Source of the DNA: Steroidobacter agaridevorans
Lineage (GTDB): Bacteria; Pseudomonadota; Gammaproteobacteria; Steroidobacterales; Steroidobacteraceae
Length of the DNA stretch: 64,000 nucleotides
NCBI RefSeq assembly: GCF_009932555.1
Contig: NZ_BLJO01000004.1
Span: 227,149 to 291,148 of the forward strand
Reading direction: 5' to 3'
The position numbers were made by a program, and so were the translations under genes. Positions 40,385-51,580 of the stretch are shown here, piece by piece (position 1 is the stretch's first letter; each line of letters opens with the position of its first letter). The notes under the pieces were generated by a model. It was not told the DNA's origin. It did not search any database and saw nothing but the letters and a program-made list of their open reading frames with translations.

Positions 40385-42784
40385 ATGAGTCTGTCCATCG
40401 ACAAGGACCTTGGAGAGCAGGGCGAGAATGCCCGTGCGGTGCTCGCCAGCTGGCTGGATGATTACATCTCCGGCCGGTGCGACCGTGCGGACATGCAAGC
40501 CCAGTTCTTGTCGGTTTGCCGCAGCAATCCCGACGCGCCCTGGGATGCGCTGGCACTGCTGGATCAATACCAGCGCCGCGGGCGCATCGATGTGGCGCTG
40601 GCCCGTTCGCTCAAGACCGACATCGCGCAGCTGGTGTTCGGTGTCGCCAATCAGACCGAAACCAAGGAAGACGGCGGGCCGGGCGATCACGACACCACCG
40701 ACGTCACCATCGATACCACCGGATCGCGCTGGCGCAAATTGATGGCCGAGCGCGATCCCGACTCGATCAATTCCGAGCCGGCGTTCGTCGATCCGTCCTT
40801 GCTGCGGCGGGGCGATGAAGACGCCACATCCTTCCGCCGCGAGCTCGAGGAGCCGCTGTCCCGTCCGGCGCCGCCGTTGAAGCACACGGACGACGACACA
40901 GTGCTGGACCGGGAGCGCAAGGAAGAGTCCGCACCCAGCGTCCGCGTACACGGTCCAGCTACCGAACGAGCATTGCGAGCATTGCGAGCAGACCGTGAGC
41001 GCGAACTAGAGCGTCCGCTGCGCTCGTCGTCGGTGCCGCCGCCTGGGCTCACCAGCGACGTTCTGCGCGATCGGTACGAGCTGACCTCGATTCTCGGCCG
41101 GGGCAGCACGGGCACCGTCTACAAGGCCATCGATCGGCATCGCGCGCACCTGGATCCGTCGTCGCGCTGTGTGGCGGTCAAGGTGCTCAAGCTCAATTAC
41201 CAGGATCGGCCCGACGAGCTGGCGCAGCTGGAGCGCGAGTTTCACGAAGCGCAGTCGCTGTCGCATCCCAACGTCGTCAGCGTGTTCGACCTGGATCGCG
41301 ACGGCAATGTTTATTTCATCGTCATGGAGCTGCTCGAAGGCGAGCTGCTCGCGGACATCCTGAAGCGGTTGGACGGCCAGCCCATGGCGCGTCATTACGC
41401 GCTCGGCATCATCAGCAGCGTCGGTGCGGCGCTGGCTCACGCGCATCGTCGCAACGTGGTGCATGCCGATCTGAAGCCACGTAACGTCATGATTACCACG
41501 ACGGGTGAAGTGCGCGTGCTCGACTTTGGTTTCGCGCGTGACCGTCCGCTCGATTTGCATACGGCTTCCGGATTGAACGAAGGCCCGGCCGTCGCGCCCG
41601 CGTACGCGAGTGTCGAGCGGGTGAATGGCAGCGATCCGCATCCCAGCGATGACGTGTACAGCCTCGCCTGCATTGCATATGAATTGCTCTCCGGTCGTCA
41701 TCCTTTCGGTGGCCGGTCTGCACCGCTGGCACGAGCGCATGGCCGCGCGCCTCAGCGCATTCCGGGTCTGACCGGCAAGCAGCAACAGTCGTTGCAGCGT
41801 GCGCTGATGTGGACTCGCGGCGAGCGTCGCATCGATATCGTCGAGCTGCTTGCAGGTCTCGGTTGTGGCGAAGCACCGAGTCGTTTGGGCTCGCCGTCCG
41901 AATTGACCGTACCCGATTCGTCGCTGGCGCGTTGGCGTCGAGCGGCAGTTGCGGTCACGCTCGCGCTGGTCTTTGCGAGCGGTGCTTACGCGGTGTGGCA
42001 GTACGGCCTGCTGCCGAAGAATCTGGCGAACGTGTTGCCCGTGATGCCTCCTATTGCCGATCGCGAGCGGCAGAGTGAAGTGGCGGCGAATACGGGCGTC
42101 GTCGAAGAAGATGCGAGCGATACGATCGGGTCGCAGCCGATGGCGCCCATTGCGCCACCCAATGTCGAGCCACTGCCTTCGGTGCAGCGTCAGACCGCGC
42201 CGTCCGTGCCAGGCCCGGCGCAAAACGGTCAGCAAAGCGCGCCGGCGGCGACTCGCCCGCGCGGTGAAGCTCAGGTTCCAGTACCGCTTCCCGAGATGCC
42301 ACGACCGTCGAGGCAGTCGGTAGAGAGAGAAGCAGGACAGTCGGGTCAAACATCTCGCGCGCAATCGCAAGAGGCCGAGCCGAGTGCGTCGGGATCGAAC
42401 GCGTCAGTCGCGAGTTCGTCGGCACCGGCCGGTGCGACGCGTCCGGTAATCGTTGAATTCGATAAGGACAGCTACGTCACTTCCGAAGGCGACGGCTCGG
42501 TTCGACTGGTGATTCGTCGCACGGGCTCGACACGGCGCGCGGTCGCGGTTACCTGGAGCCTGCGCAGCAACTCCGCTGAAATGGGCGCCGACTTCGCCGG
42601 CATCGGCCCGGGCGTCGAGCGCATTCCCGCCGGCGCACGCGAGGCGCACATCACGATCCCGTTGGTGCAGGACTCGATCAAGGAAACCACCGAGTTGTTC
42701 CTGGTCGAGCTGCAGGTCAACGAGGAAGGCGTCACCCTGGGCGAGCGCAGCAGCGCCGCCGTCATCATCGTCGACGACGACTGA
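40385..42784 (+). CDS. Transmembrane Ser/Thr protein kinase with extracytoplasmic Calx-beta domain
   Basis: This is a 799-residue signalling protein. The first 90 residues are a helical domain and are followed by a charged linker. The kinase spans about 230-500: P-loop GRGSTGTVYKA, VAVKVLK lysine (Lys267), catalytic loop HADLKPRN, DFGFA and YSLACIAYELLSGRHPF. The HRD arginine is Ala, so it is a non-RD kinase. One membrane helix (about 519-540) leads to a Pro/Ser/Gln-rich stretch of about 140 residues and a C-terminal Calx-beta domain at 690-799 (FDKDSYVTSEGDGSVRLVIRR, ending in IIVDDD). An ATG three bases after a GTG is used as the start. A small gene follows closely. Confidence 0.88.
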   Translation: MSLSIDKDLGEQGENARAVLASWLDDYISGRCDRADMQAQFLSVCRSNPDAPWDALALLDQYQRRGRIDVALARSLKTDIAQLVFGVANQTETKEDGGPGDHDTTDVTIDTTGSRWRKLMAERDPDSINSEPAFVDPSLLRRGDEDATSFRRELEEPLSRPAPPLKHTDDDTVLDRERKEESAPSVRVHGPATERALRALRADRERELERPLRSSSVPPPGLTSDVLRDRYELTSILGRGSTGTVYKAIDRHRAHLDPSSRCVAVKVLKLNYQDRPDELAQLEREFHEAQSLSHPNVVSVFDLDRDGNVYFIVMELLEGELLADILKRLDGQPMARHYALGIISSVGAALAHAHRRNVVHADLKPRNVMITTTGEVRVLDFGFARDRPLDLHTASGLNEGPAVAPAYASVERVNGSDPHPSDDVYSLACIAYELLSGRHPFGGRSAPLARAHGRAPQRIPGLTGKQQQSLQRALMWTRGERRIDIVELLAGLGCGEAPSRLGSPSELTVPDSSLARWRRAAVAVTLALVFASGAYAVWQYGLLPKNLANVLPVMPPIADRERQSEVAANTGVVEEDASDTIGSQPMAPIAPPNVEPLPSVQRQTAPSVPGPAQNGQQSAPAATRPRGEAQVPVPLPEMPRPSRQSVEREAGQSGQTSRAQSQEAEPSASGSNASVASSSAPAGATRPVIVEFDKDSYVTSEGDGSVRLVIRRTGSTRRAVAVTWSLRSNSAEMGADFAGIGPGVERIPAGAREAHITIPLVQDSIKETTELFLVELQVNEEGVTLGERSSAAVIIVDDD

Positions 42785-42791
42785 TTCAGCC

Positions 42792-43178
42792 GTGGACGTA
42801 CGGTTCTCCGGACAGGCGCTGTATTGTCAGATCAGCCGCGCAGAGCTGGAGACCTTGTCGTCGGGCCGTTCCGTCGACCTGATCGTGTCCTTGCCGCGTC
42901 ATCGTTCCTTTCGAGTCGGCGTGCGTTCGTCGGCCATGAGCGCGGACCGCGGCGGCTGGCAATTGGAAAGCGATCCCACTGGGATCTGGCTGACTATTCC
43001 TCGCGCCGAGCTGGAGCAGCTCGGTCAGACGGAAATGTTTGCTGAAAGATTGATGCGCGACTTTCCTGTGTCGTCGAATCAGCAGATGCGAGTGATACTG
43101 GAAGCTGTGCCCGACGCGCAGCCCGAAGACCGCAGCGTCATCGAGATCACGCCGCCGCCGGATTCATCCGCGCCGTAG
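42792..43178 (+). CDS. Hypothetical protein, possibly DUF7009-like, downstream of the kinase
   Basis: This is a 128-residue soluble protein starting with GTG 7 nt after the kinase stop, so it is probably cotranscribed. It begins with RFSGQALYCQISRAELETLSSG and has a second half with GIWLTIPRAELEQLG, a repeated strand-then-RAEL pattern. The N-terminus loosely recalls DUF7009 proteins, but this is a weak assignment. It could be a target or partner of the kinase, which is inference from position only. It ends 3 nt from purD on the other strand. Confidence 0.6.
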   Translation: MDVRFSGQALYCQISRAELETLSSGRSVDLIVSLPRHRSFRVGVRSSAMSADRGGWQLESDPTGIWLTIPRAELEQLGQTEMFAERLMRDFPVSSNQQMRVILEAVPDAQPEDRSVIEITPPPDSSAP

Positions 43179-43181
43179 GCC

Positions 43182-44471
43182 TTATTTCTTGGGCTGCTCT
43201 CGCTGCACGGCCCGATAGCCGATATCACGGCGATACTGCACGCCATTCCAGCTGATCTTGTCGCACAGAGCATATGCGGCCTTCTGCGCGTCGCTCACAG
43301 TGTTGCCGAGGCCGACGGCGCACAGCACGCGACCGCCGTTGGTAACGACCTTGCCGTCGCTCAGCGACGTGCCGGCATGAAACACTTTGCCCGGCAGCGC
43401 TGCGGCTTCCTTCAGACCGTGAATCTCATCGCCCTTGCGCACCGAGTCCGGATAACCGCCGGCGGCAAGCACGACGCCGAGCGCTGCGCGCGGATCCCAT
43501 TCGGCCGTCACTTGATCGAGCCGCCCGTCGAGTGCGGCTTCACACAACATGGTGAGATCCGACGTCAGCCGCGACATGATGGGCTGCGTTTCCGGATCGC
43601 CGAAACGGCAATTGAACTCGAGCACATTCGGCGTGCCATCCGGCGCGATCATGATGCCGGCGTACAGAAAGCCGATGTAGGGCGTTCCATCGCTGATCAA
43701 GCCATCGGCCGTCGGCTGCATCACTTCACGCATGATGCGGGCGTGCAGTTCGTCGGTGACGACCGGAGCAGGCGAGTACGCGCCCATGCCGCCAGTGTTC
43801 GGGCCTTGGTCGCCATCGTCGCGACGCTTGTGATCCTGCGACGTGGCCAGCGGCAGAATGTGCTTGCCGCTGACGATAGCGATGAAGCTCGCTTCTTCGC
43901 CTTCGAGAAATTCTTCGATGACGACGGTACTGCCAGCAGCGCCGAACTGGCCGTCGAGCATGGCCTGGGCGCTGGCAATCGCTTCTTTCTGCGTGTCGCA
44001 GATGATCACGCCTTTACCCGCGGCGAGGCCGTCGGCTTTCACGACGAGCGGCGCACGCTGAGCGCGCACCCACGCGGGATCGAAGTTGGCCTGGGTGAAA
44101 GTGGCGTACGCCGCCGTCGGAATCTTGTGACGACGCAGAAATTCCTTGGTGAACGCCTTCGAACCTTCCAGACGAGCCGCGAGCTTGCGAGGGCCGAAGC
44201 AACGCAGGCCGGCAGCTTCGAATGCATCCGTGACGCCGATGACCAGCGGCGCCTCGGGGCCGACGATCGTGAGATCGATCTTTTCGCGCTTGGCAAACTC
44301 GATCAGCTTGGGAAAATCGTCGACCGCGATATCGACGTTCTTCACGCCCGCTTCGAGCGCGGTGCCGGCGTTACCGGGCGCGACGAACACCGCTTTCACG
44401 CGCGGAGTATTCGCAACTTTCCACGCGAGTGCATGCTCGCGACCGCCCGAACCAAGAATTAAAACGCGCAT
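43182..44471 (-). CDS. purD: Phosphoribosylamine--glycine ligase
   Basis: PurD joins phosphoribosylamine and glycine in de novo purine synthesis. The 429-residue ATP-grasp protein starts with MRVLILGSGGREHALAWKV and contains VVIEEFLEGEEASFIAIVSG, TGGMGAYSPAPVV and FNCRFGDPETQPIM, all PurD hallmarks. It follows purH with a 49-nt gap on the minus strand as the last gene of the block. It converges with the small gene downstream of the kinase. Confidence 0.97.
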   Translation of the reverse strand: MRVLILGSGGREHALAWKVANTPRVKAVFVAPGNAGTALEAGVKNVDIAVDDFPKLIEFAKREKIDLTIVGPEAPLVIGVTDAFEAAGLRCFGPRKLAARLEGSKAFTKEFLRRHKIPTAAYATFTQANFDPAWVRAQRAPLVVKADGLAAGKGVIICDTQKEAIASAQAMLDGQFGAAGSTVVIEEFLEGEEASFIAIVSGKHILPLATSQDHKRRDDGDQGPNTGGMGAYSPAPVVTDELHARIMREVMQPTADGLISDGTPYIGFLYAGIMIAPDGTPNVLEFNCRFGDPETQPIMSRLTSDLTMLCEAALDGRLDQVTAEWDPRAALGVVLAAGGYPDSVRKGDEIHGLKEAAALPGKVFHAGTSLSDGKVVTNGGRVLCAVGLGNTVSDAQKAAYALCDKISWNGVQYRRDIGYRAVQREQPKK

Positions 44472-44520
44472 AACTTACTCAGTCGCGGAACAGAGGAGAT
44501 CGCGCCGGCCGGCATCGATG

Positions 44521-46107
44521 TCAGTGTCTGAAGTGCCGCATGCCGGTCAGCACCATGGCCATGCCATGTTCGTTCGCCGCGGCAATGACTTCATTGTCGC
44601 GCATCGAGCCGCCCGGTTGAATGACGGCTTTGATGCCGAGTTCGGCGGCGACATCCAGACCGTCGCGGAACGGGAAGAACGCATCCGACGCCATCACCGC
44701 GCCTTTGACTTCCAGACCTTCGTCCTTCGCTTTCATCGCAGCGATGCGGCTGGACACGACGCGGCTCATCTGGCCCGCACCGACGCCGAGGGTCATGCGG
44801 TCCTTCACATAAATGATGGCGTTGGATTTGACGTACTTGCAGACCTGCCAGGCGAACAGCAGGTCGGCGAATTGCTCATCCGTCGGCACCAGCTTGGTGA
44901 CGACGCGCAAATCGCTGCGGCCGACGCGACCTTCATCGCGCGTCTGCACGAGCAGGCCGCCGTTCACGCTGCGATATTCATAACGAATCCCGGTGGGCGC
45001 GAGACCGCCCGTCGTGAGCACGCGGACATTTTCTTTGCGAGCGCAGATCTCGAGCGCTTCGGGCTCGACTTCCGGAGCGATGATCAGTTCGACGAACTGA
45101 CGCTCGACGATGGCGCGTGCCGTGTTCGCAGTGAGCGGACGATTGAATGCAATGATGCCGCCGAACGCTGACGTAGGGTCGGTGCGAAACGCACGATCGT
45201 AAGCAGCAAGCGTGTCACCGGCGACAGCAACGCCGCACGGGTTGGCGTGCTTCACGATCACACAGGCCGGCTCTTCGAACTGGCGCACGCATTCGAACGC
45301 CGTGTCGCCGTCGGCGATGTTGTTGTACGAGAGCTGCTTGCCCTGCAATTGTTTCGCGGTGCCGATGCTGGCGCCGGGTGCGTCGGGAACCGCATAGAAC
45401 GCCGCCGATTGATGCGGGTTCTCGCCGTAACGCATCTCCATGCGCTTGCCGAACTGCAACGACAAAGATTCGGGATATTCGGACTTCGCGCCCTGCTCGG
45501 GCTGCGTGACGCGAGTCAAATAACTGGCGACCGCTGCGTCATAGCTCGCGGTGTGCGCGTAAGCCTTGGCCGCGAGGCGCTTGCGTGTTTGCTCGGAGAC
45601 CGCGCCATTCGACGCATTCAATTCATCGAGCACGGCGGCGTAGTCGAGCGGATCGACGATGACTGTCACACGATCGTGATTCTTCGCGGCCGCGCGCACC
45701 ATCGCCGGACCGCCGATGTCGATGTTCTCGATCGCATCTTCGTAAGTGCAGTCGGGCTTGGCGATGGTCGCGGCAAACGGATACAGATTCACGACGACCA
45801 GATCGATGGGCTCGATGCCATGCGTCTGCATGACGGCGTCGTCGATCTCGCGGCGACCGAGCAGGCCGCCGTGAATTTTCGGATGCAGCGTCTTGACGCG
45901 ACCATCCATGATTTCGGGGAAGCCGGTGTGCGCCGAGACTTGCGTAACTTTGACGCCGTTTTTTTCGAGCAGGCTGGCGGTGCCGCCCGTCGAGAGAATC
46001 GCTACGCCACGACGTTGCAAGGCCTGCGCGAATTCAACCAGGCCATCTTTGTTCGAAACACTCAGCAGCGCGCGACGCACACCAGAAGAAGACAGAACAG
46101 GAGACAT
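44521..46107 (-). CDS. purH: Bifunctional AICAR formyltransferase/IMP cyclohydrolase
   Basis: PurH catalyses the last two steps of IMP synthesis. The 528-residue protein has the N-terminal cyclohydrolase part ([20 protein letters not shown], then [28 protein letters not shown]) and the C-terminal AICAR transformylase part with [34 protein letters not shown] and [13 protein letters not shown]. Length and both domains are complete. It lies between fis and purD, as in many Gammaproteobacteria. Confidence 0.97.
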   Translation of the reverse strand: MSPVLSSSGVRRALLSVSNKDGLVEFAQALQRRGVAILSTGGTASLLEKNGVKVTQVSAHTGFPEIMDGRVKTLHPKIHGGLLGRREIDDAVMQTHGIEPIDLVVVNLYPFAATIAKPDCTYEDAIENIDIGGPAMVRAAAKNHDRVTVIVDPLDYAAVLDELNASNGAVSEQTRKRLAAKAYAHTASYDAAVASYLTRVTQPEQGAKSEYPESLSLQFGKRMEMRYGENPHQSAAFYAVPDAPGASIGTAKQLQGKQLSYNNIADGDTAFECVRQFEEPACVIVKHANPCGVAVAGDTLAAYDRAFRTDPTSAFGGIIAFNRPLTANTARAIVERQFVELIIAPEVEPEALEICARKENVRVLTTGGLAPTGIRYEYRSVNGGLLVQTRDEGRVGRSDLRVVTKLVPTDEQFADLLFAWQVCKYVKSNAIIYVKDRMTLGVGAGQMSRVVSSRIAAMKAKDEGLEVKGAVMASDAFFPFRDGLDVAAELGIKAVIQPGGSMRDNEVIAAANEHGMAMVLTGMRHFRH

Positions 46108-46123
46108 GGGCTGTCGATCTCTC

Positions 46124-46414
46124 TCAGTTTGCCAGACCGTAAGTCTTCAACTTCTTACGTAACGTGCCGCGATTGATGCCGAGAATGTCGGCGGCGCGGC
46201 TCTGATTGCCTTCGGCGTAGTCGAGCACGGCCTTGAACAGCGGCTCTTCCACTTCGCGCAGCACCAGATCGTACAACTGACCGGGCTTGTGGCCGTTCAA
46301 GGTCGCGAAATAGGAATCGAGCGCTTCCGCCGTCATCGTCCTTAAGGGCATCGCCCGCGTCGCGGGTCGTGCCAGGGGCTCTCGACGAGCTCTGGTTTTT
46401 TTTCTGGGGGCCAT
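46124..46414 (-). CDS. fis: DNA-binding protein Fis
   Basis: Fis is a nucleoid protein and global regulator that bends DNA. The C-terminal half is typical: [20 protein letters not shown] then [17 protein letters not shown], the Fis helix-turn-helix. ATG at 46414, with GGAGAG upstream, gives 96 residues, including an Arg/Lys-rich N-terminal stretch not present in E. coli Fis (98 residues of different start). It lies directly after dusB on the minus strand, as in the enteric dusB-fis operon. Confidence 0.92.
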   Translation of the reverse strand: MAPRKKTRARREPLARPATRAMPLRTMTAEALDSYFATLNGHKPGQLYDLVLREVEEPLFKAVLDYAEGNQSRAADILGINRGTLRKKLKTYGLAN

Positions 46415-46490
46415 GGCCTCTCCGCCAAAATTCTCTGCAATCAAAAATTCGTCCACGTGTCGCGTGCCTCGCTTGGGCGCGCGACAGTCA

Positions 46491-47486
46491 CTATGCCGCG
46501 CTTGACAGACTCTCTTCCGGCGCTTCTTCGAGCGCATTGAAATACGCCTGTACGCGATCGAGTTGTGTCGTCGCGTCTGTCGCCTGCATCACGGCTTGTC
46601 GTAAAGCCGGCGCAGATGCGCGACTCTTCGCATACCAATCGATGTGCTTACGCGCGACCCGGACTCCCGCCTCCTCCCCGTAGAAAGCATGCAGATCGCG
46701 CAAGTGAGCGAGCATGATATCACGGACTGTCGCGATGGAAGGCGCGGCAAAAAATTCTCCGTTCAGCGCGGCGAGAATTTCATGGAAGATCCACGGGCGA
46801 CCTTGTGCGCTGCGCCCGATCATCAAGCCATCTACGCCGGTCTGTTCAAGTACGTGTTTCGCTTTCGCACCTGAGTCGATGTCGCCATTGGCGAAAATCG
46901 GAATCGACACGCTCTGCTTGATGGCGCGGATGGTTTCGTACTCAGCGTTGCCCTGATACATGCAGGCGCGCGTGCGACCGTGAACCGCCAGCGCCTGCAC
47001 GCCGATTGCCTCGGCCATGCGCGCGATGTTGAGGCCGTTACGATGCTCGGGATCCCAGCCCGTGCGCATTTTCAATGTGACGGGCACGTTCACTGCCTTG
47101 ACAACCGCTTCGAGAATCGCTTGCACCAGCGGCTCATCGCGCATCAGCGCCGAGCCGGCCGCCTTATTGCAAACTTTTTTCGCCGGGCAGCCCATGTTGA
47201 TATCGATGATTTGCGCGCCGGCGTCGACGTTACGTTGCGCGGCCTCGGCCATCATCTCCGGATCGCCGCCGGCGATCTGCACGACGCGCGGCTCGGGCTC
47301 GCCGCTGTGATCCATGCGCCGACGTGACTTCTCGGTGTGCCATAAGCGCACATCGCAAGTCAGCATTTCTCCAGCGGCAATGCCAGCTCCCATGCGCCGG
47401 CACAACAACCGGAACGGCAGATCGGTCACGCCCGCCATGGGCGCGAGCGCGAGGTTGTTGACCAGTTCGTAACCGCCGATGCGCAT
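46491..47486 (-). CDS. dusB: tRNA-dihydrouridine synthase B
   Basis: DusB reduces uridine 17 in tRNA to dihydrouridine using FMN and NADPH. The 331-residue protein has the TIM-barrel start LALAPMAGVTDLPFR, the catalytic-cysteine motif NMGCPAKKVCNKAAGSALM, LKMRTGWD, VHGRTRACMYQGNA, ANGDIDSG and MIGRSAQGRPWIF. The ATG at 47486 overlaps the stop of the zinc-ribbon gene by one base (TGATG), so translation is coupled. The downstream neighbour is fis. Confidence 0.96.
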   Translation of the reverse strand: MRIGGYELVNNLALAPMAGVTDLPFRLLCRRMGAGIAAGEMLTCDVRLWHTEKSRRRMDHSGEPEPRVVQIAGGDPEMMAEAAQRNVDAGAQIIDINMGCPAKKVCNKAAGSALMRDEPLVQAILEAVVKAVNVPVTLKMRTGWDPEHRNGLNIARMAEAIGVQALAVHGRTRACMYQGNAEYETIRAIKQSVSIPIFANGDIDSGAKAKHVLEQTGVDGLMIGRSAQGRPWIFHEILAALNGEFFAAPSIATVRDIMLAHLRDLHAFYGEEAGVRVARKHIDWYAKSRASAPALRQAVMQATDATTQLDRVQAYFNALEEAPEESLSSAA

Positions 47487-48688
47487 CACAGCTTGCCCGG
47501 AACGTCTGCGGCGCAGACCGGCCCGCGCGCGCCGCGCAAGCAGACATCGAACCGGAAACCTTCCGCGTCCGGACCGGGATCGACGATCGCGATGCTGGCG
47601 TTGCTTTGTTGAGCGGGCGCGAGCATGCGATCCGGCGCGGCGGTGGGATCCAGATATTCCGAAGGGTCGAACTCGCGCGCGCGCACTTGATCGCCCCAAC
47701 GGTCCTCGAGCACTAACTTCAGCAAGGGATAGGGCTGCGGAAAGTCGGCGAGATTTTTCACGCTGGCGCGCACCTTCAGGGTTCCAGGCTGCGCGGGATC
47801 GGCAACCACGCCCCATTGACGCACTTCATAGGCATGCAAGTTCCAATCGGGCCGCAACGTCAGGCCAAGTGCGCCATAAATGCTCTGCAGGGGTGCGCCG
47901 ATCTGCGGGTGTTTGGCCAAAGCGGCGCGATAGTGATGTACGACTTGCACGAGCAACAGCAGAACCAGCGGCGCTGCCAGGATCTTCCACAGCGATGACA
48001 CGCTTTCCGTGCTCTGCTGCCGGGACGGGAAGTCGAAATCGACGGCTGGCGTGTCGTCGACTGAGATCGCGCGCGGATTGCGACGGGTTCGCGTGCCAGC
48101 CGGCGGCCGCACGCGTGTGTTCGTGAAGTTCGCTTGCGGCTGCGCCTGAGCCTGCGCCCACCGACCGGACTGTGAAGCGGCGCGTTCGGCTTCCATCTCC
48201 GCGGCGGCGGCCTCGATGTCCGCATCCTCTGCGGCGACGCTGGAATATTCCTCCCGCATGTCGATGACTTCGGGCTCCGAGTCATCTTCACGATCGACGT
48301 CGACGTCGCTGGTGGCGTCGTCCTGATCGATTTCGACCCACTCTTCGATCACTTCCTCGCGGATCTGCGGCTGGCCCTGGCCGCTCTCGTCGATGGCCTC
48401 GTACACGCCGCTGATTTCGATGTGGCGGCCTTCGAGCGTGATGTCCTCGTGCTCGACCGGCTCTTCGACTTCAATCTGTCCGGGCGGCGGCGGCGGTTGC
48501 GGAATGGCCCGTGGCGGGCGCATGAACTGGCCGCTTTCGATCTCGCCGTCGTCGGTTTCTTCGATCAGGCGCTCGAGCGCGTCGAACTGTGTCTGGCAGC
48601 GGCCGCAACGCACTTGACCGTGCGCGACCCGGAGGATCTCGCTGGTGACGCGAAATGTCGTCTGGCAGCTGGGACACTGAGTCAGCAT
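47486..48688 (-). CDS. Zinc-ribbon/DUF3426 membrane protein
   Basis: This 400-residue protein starts with an MJ0042-type zinc ribbon (CPSC at 5-8 and CGRC at 28-31). A long acidic, probably disordered region (residues 40-215) follows, then a single membrane helix at about 236-250 (AAPLVLLLLVQVVHHY). The C-terminal DUF3426 domain, outside the membrane, has LRPDWNLHAYEVRQWGVVAD and LRVRASVKNLADFPQPYPLL-like strands. The function is unknown. It sits between prmA and dusB, a common place for DUF3426 genes, and overlaps dusB by one base. Confidence 0.88.
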   Translation of the reverse strand: MLTQCPSCQTTFRVTSEILRVAHGQVRCGRCQTQFDALERLIEETDDGEIESGQFMRPPRAIPQPPPPPGQIEVEEPVEHEDITLEGRHIEISGVYEAIDESGQGQPQIREEVIEEWVEIDQDDATSDVDVDREDDSEPEVIDMREEYSSVAAEDADIEAAAAEMEAERAASQSGRWAQAQAQPQANFTNTRVRPPAGTRTRRNPRAISVDDTPAVDFDFPSRQQSTESVSSLWKILAAPLVLLLLVQVVHHYRAALAKHPQIGAPLQSIYGALGLTLRPDWNLHAYEVRQWGVVADPAQPGTLKVRASVKNLADFPQPYPLLKLVLEDRWGDQVRAREFDPSEYLDPTAAPDRMLAPAQQSNASIAIVDPGPDAEGFRFDVCLRGARGPVCAADVPGKL

Positions 48689-48708
48689 GCTCGGATCATC
48701 ACGGGCAC

Positions 48709-49650
48709 TTAAGTGGGTCTGGGCGGCGGTGGAGTCGGGCGGCGCACGCCGTCGAGGCGCGCCCAGTCGTCTCGGACGACGACGGGGGCAATATCAAACC
48801 ACGGCGCATAAGTGGTTGCCACAGCTTCCGCCTGATTCCGCAGAATTCCGGACAGCACCAGCCGGCCGCCCGCGCGGACGCGGCTCGCGAAGGCCGGCGC
48901 GAGGCTTTCCAGTGGCCCGGCCAGGATATTGGCCAGCAGAATATCGGCCGGCGCGCCGTGCGATTCAGCCTCGCTATCGGCCAGGCGCGCGACGATGAGC
49001 TGCGCGACACCGTTGCGTTCAGCATTGTCGTGAGTGGCCAGCAGCGCTTGCGGGTCGATGTCGATCGCAAGCACCTCGGCCGCGCCCAGCTTGGCGGCGG
49101 CGATGGCAAGGATGCCCGAGCCGCAGCCGTAGTCGATGACTCGCGCACCGGCGACGTTGGCGGCATCCAGCCATTCGAGGCACAGCGCCGTAGTGGGATG
49201 GGTGCCCGTGCCGAAGGCGAGGCCGGGGTCCAGTTCGATTAGTACCGGCGCGGGGATCGCGCGCAGCTGTTCCGCATCGGGCTGCTGGCCGCCCGGGCAG
49301 ATCCACAGCCGCTCACCGAAACGCATGGGCCTGAAATCTTTCAGCCACTCGCGTTCCCACGCGCGATCCTCGAGTGTTTCAAAGGCGACGCGAGCGAGCG
49401 GCTCGGCAAGCTTGCCGCTCAGCTCCGCGCGCAGGAGCTGCAGCAGTTCTTGGGTGTCAGGTTCGCCTTCGAACAGCGCTTTCAACCGGACGCGCGGCCA
49501 CAGCGGCGTCGTTCCGGGGAGCGGTTCGAGCACGGGATCGTCACCCTCGTCCTCGAGGGTGATGGAGGAGGCGCCGGCCGCCAGCAGCGCATCCTCGTAC
49601 GGCGCAGGGTCGGCTGCGCCGATCGGCAGGATGAGCTGCAGAAATGGCAT
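48709..49650 (-). CDS. prmA: Ribosomal protein L11 methyltransferase
   Basis: PrmA methylates lysines and the N-terminus of ribosomal protein L11. The 313-residue protein has the N-terminal substrate-recognition domain, then the SAM site VIDYGCGSGILAIAAAKLGA and VLAIDIDPQAL. Downstream, ILLANILAGPLESLA corresponds to the catalytic/substrate motif. It starts 6 nt after the accC stop. The accC-prmA adjacency is typical of Gammaproteobacteria. Confidence 0.95.
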   Translation of the reverse strand: MPFLQLILPIGAADPAPYEDALLAAGASSITLEDEGDDPVLEPLPGTTPLWPRVRLKALFEGEPDTQELLQLLRAELSGKLAEPLARVAFETLEDRAWEREWLKDFRPMRFGERLWICPGGQQPDAEQLRAIPAPVLIELDPGLAFGTGTHPTTALCLEWLDAANVAGARVIDYGCGSGILAIAAAKLGAAEVLAIDIDPQALLATHDNAERNGVAQLIVARLADSEAESHGAPADILLANILAGPLESLAPAFASRVRAGGRLVLSGILRNQAEAVATTYAPWFDIAPVVVRDDWARLDGVRRPTPPPPRPT

Positions 49651-49656
49651 GGCCGG

Positions 49657-51000
<1,344 letters not shown>

Positions 51001-51059
51001 GTTTGGTTTTTACCGCGGGTGTCGGCGCGAGCCGCGCCAGCACGCGACGAAGTTATTCG

Positions 51060-51521
51060 TTACTCGATAATGAAGAGGGGCTGGCCGAATTCGACCGGGT
51101 CGCCGTTCTTCACCAGCACGGCCGTGACGCGGCCGGACTTGTCGGACTCGATCTGATTCATCATCTTCATGGCTTCGATGATGCAGAGGGTGTCGCCGAC
51201 GTTGACCTCGCTGCCGATATCGACGAACGCTTTCGCGCCCGGCGAGGCAGCGGAATAGAACGTGCCGACCATCGGCGCCGTCACCGTGTGATCGGCCTTG
51301 CTCGCGGCGGGAGCTGCAGCTACAGGAGCGGCGACAGCAGCAGGAGCGGCGGCAACGGGGGCCGCGACCGGCGGCGCTGCATAGTGCACGATCGGCGCCG
51401 GGGCTCCGCCCTGCGGATAGCGGCTGATGCGCACCGACTCCTCGCCCTCACTGATCTCGATCTCGGCGATGCCGGATTCCTCGAGCAGCTCGATGAGTTT
51501 TTTGACCTTGCGAATATCCAT
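51060..51521 (-). CDS. accB: Acetyl-CoA carboxylase biotin carboxyl carrier protein
   Basis: AccB carries the biotin that shuttles carboxyl groups for fatty-acid synthesis. The 153-residue protein has an N-terminal helix ([15 protein letters not shown]), a flexible Ala/Pro linker (about residues 40-75), and the biotinyl domain with the biotinylation motif EAMKM (Lys119). It is followed by accC. The accB leader between 51522 and 51580 is short and holds no evident regulatory structure. Confidence 0.96.
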   Translation of the reverse strand: MDIRKVKKLIELLEESGIAEIEISEGEESVRISRYPQGGAPAPIVHYAAPPVAAPVAAAPAAVAAPVAAAPAASKADHTVTAPMVGTFYSAASPGAKAFVDIGSEVNVGDTLCIIEAMKMMNQIESDKSGRVTAVLVKNGDPVEFGQPLFIIE

Positions 51522-51580
51522 ACGGATCCTCTTGTTCTTTTCCTGCGAGAGCGCGGAAAGAGTGCGAAAAAAACAGCTTG

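Noticed and set aside
47487..47816. Upstream extension of the dusB frame
   Set aside because: It lies inside the zinc-ribbon gene in another frame and is Arg-rich; dusB starts at 47486.
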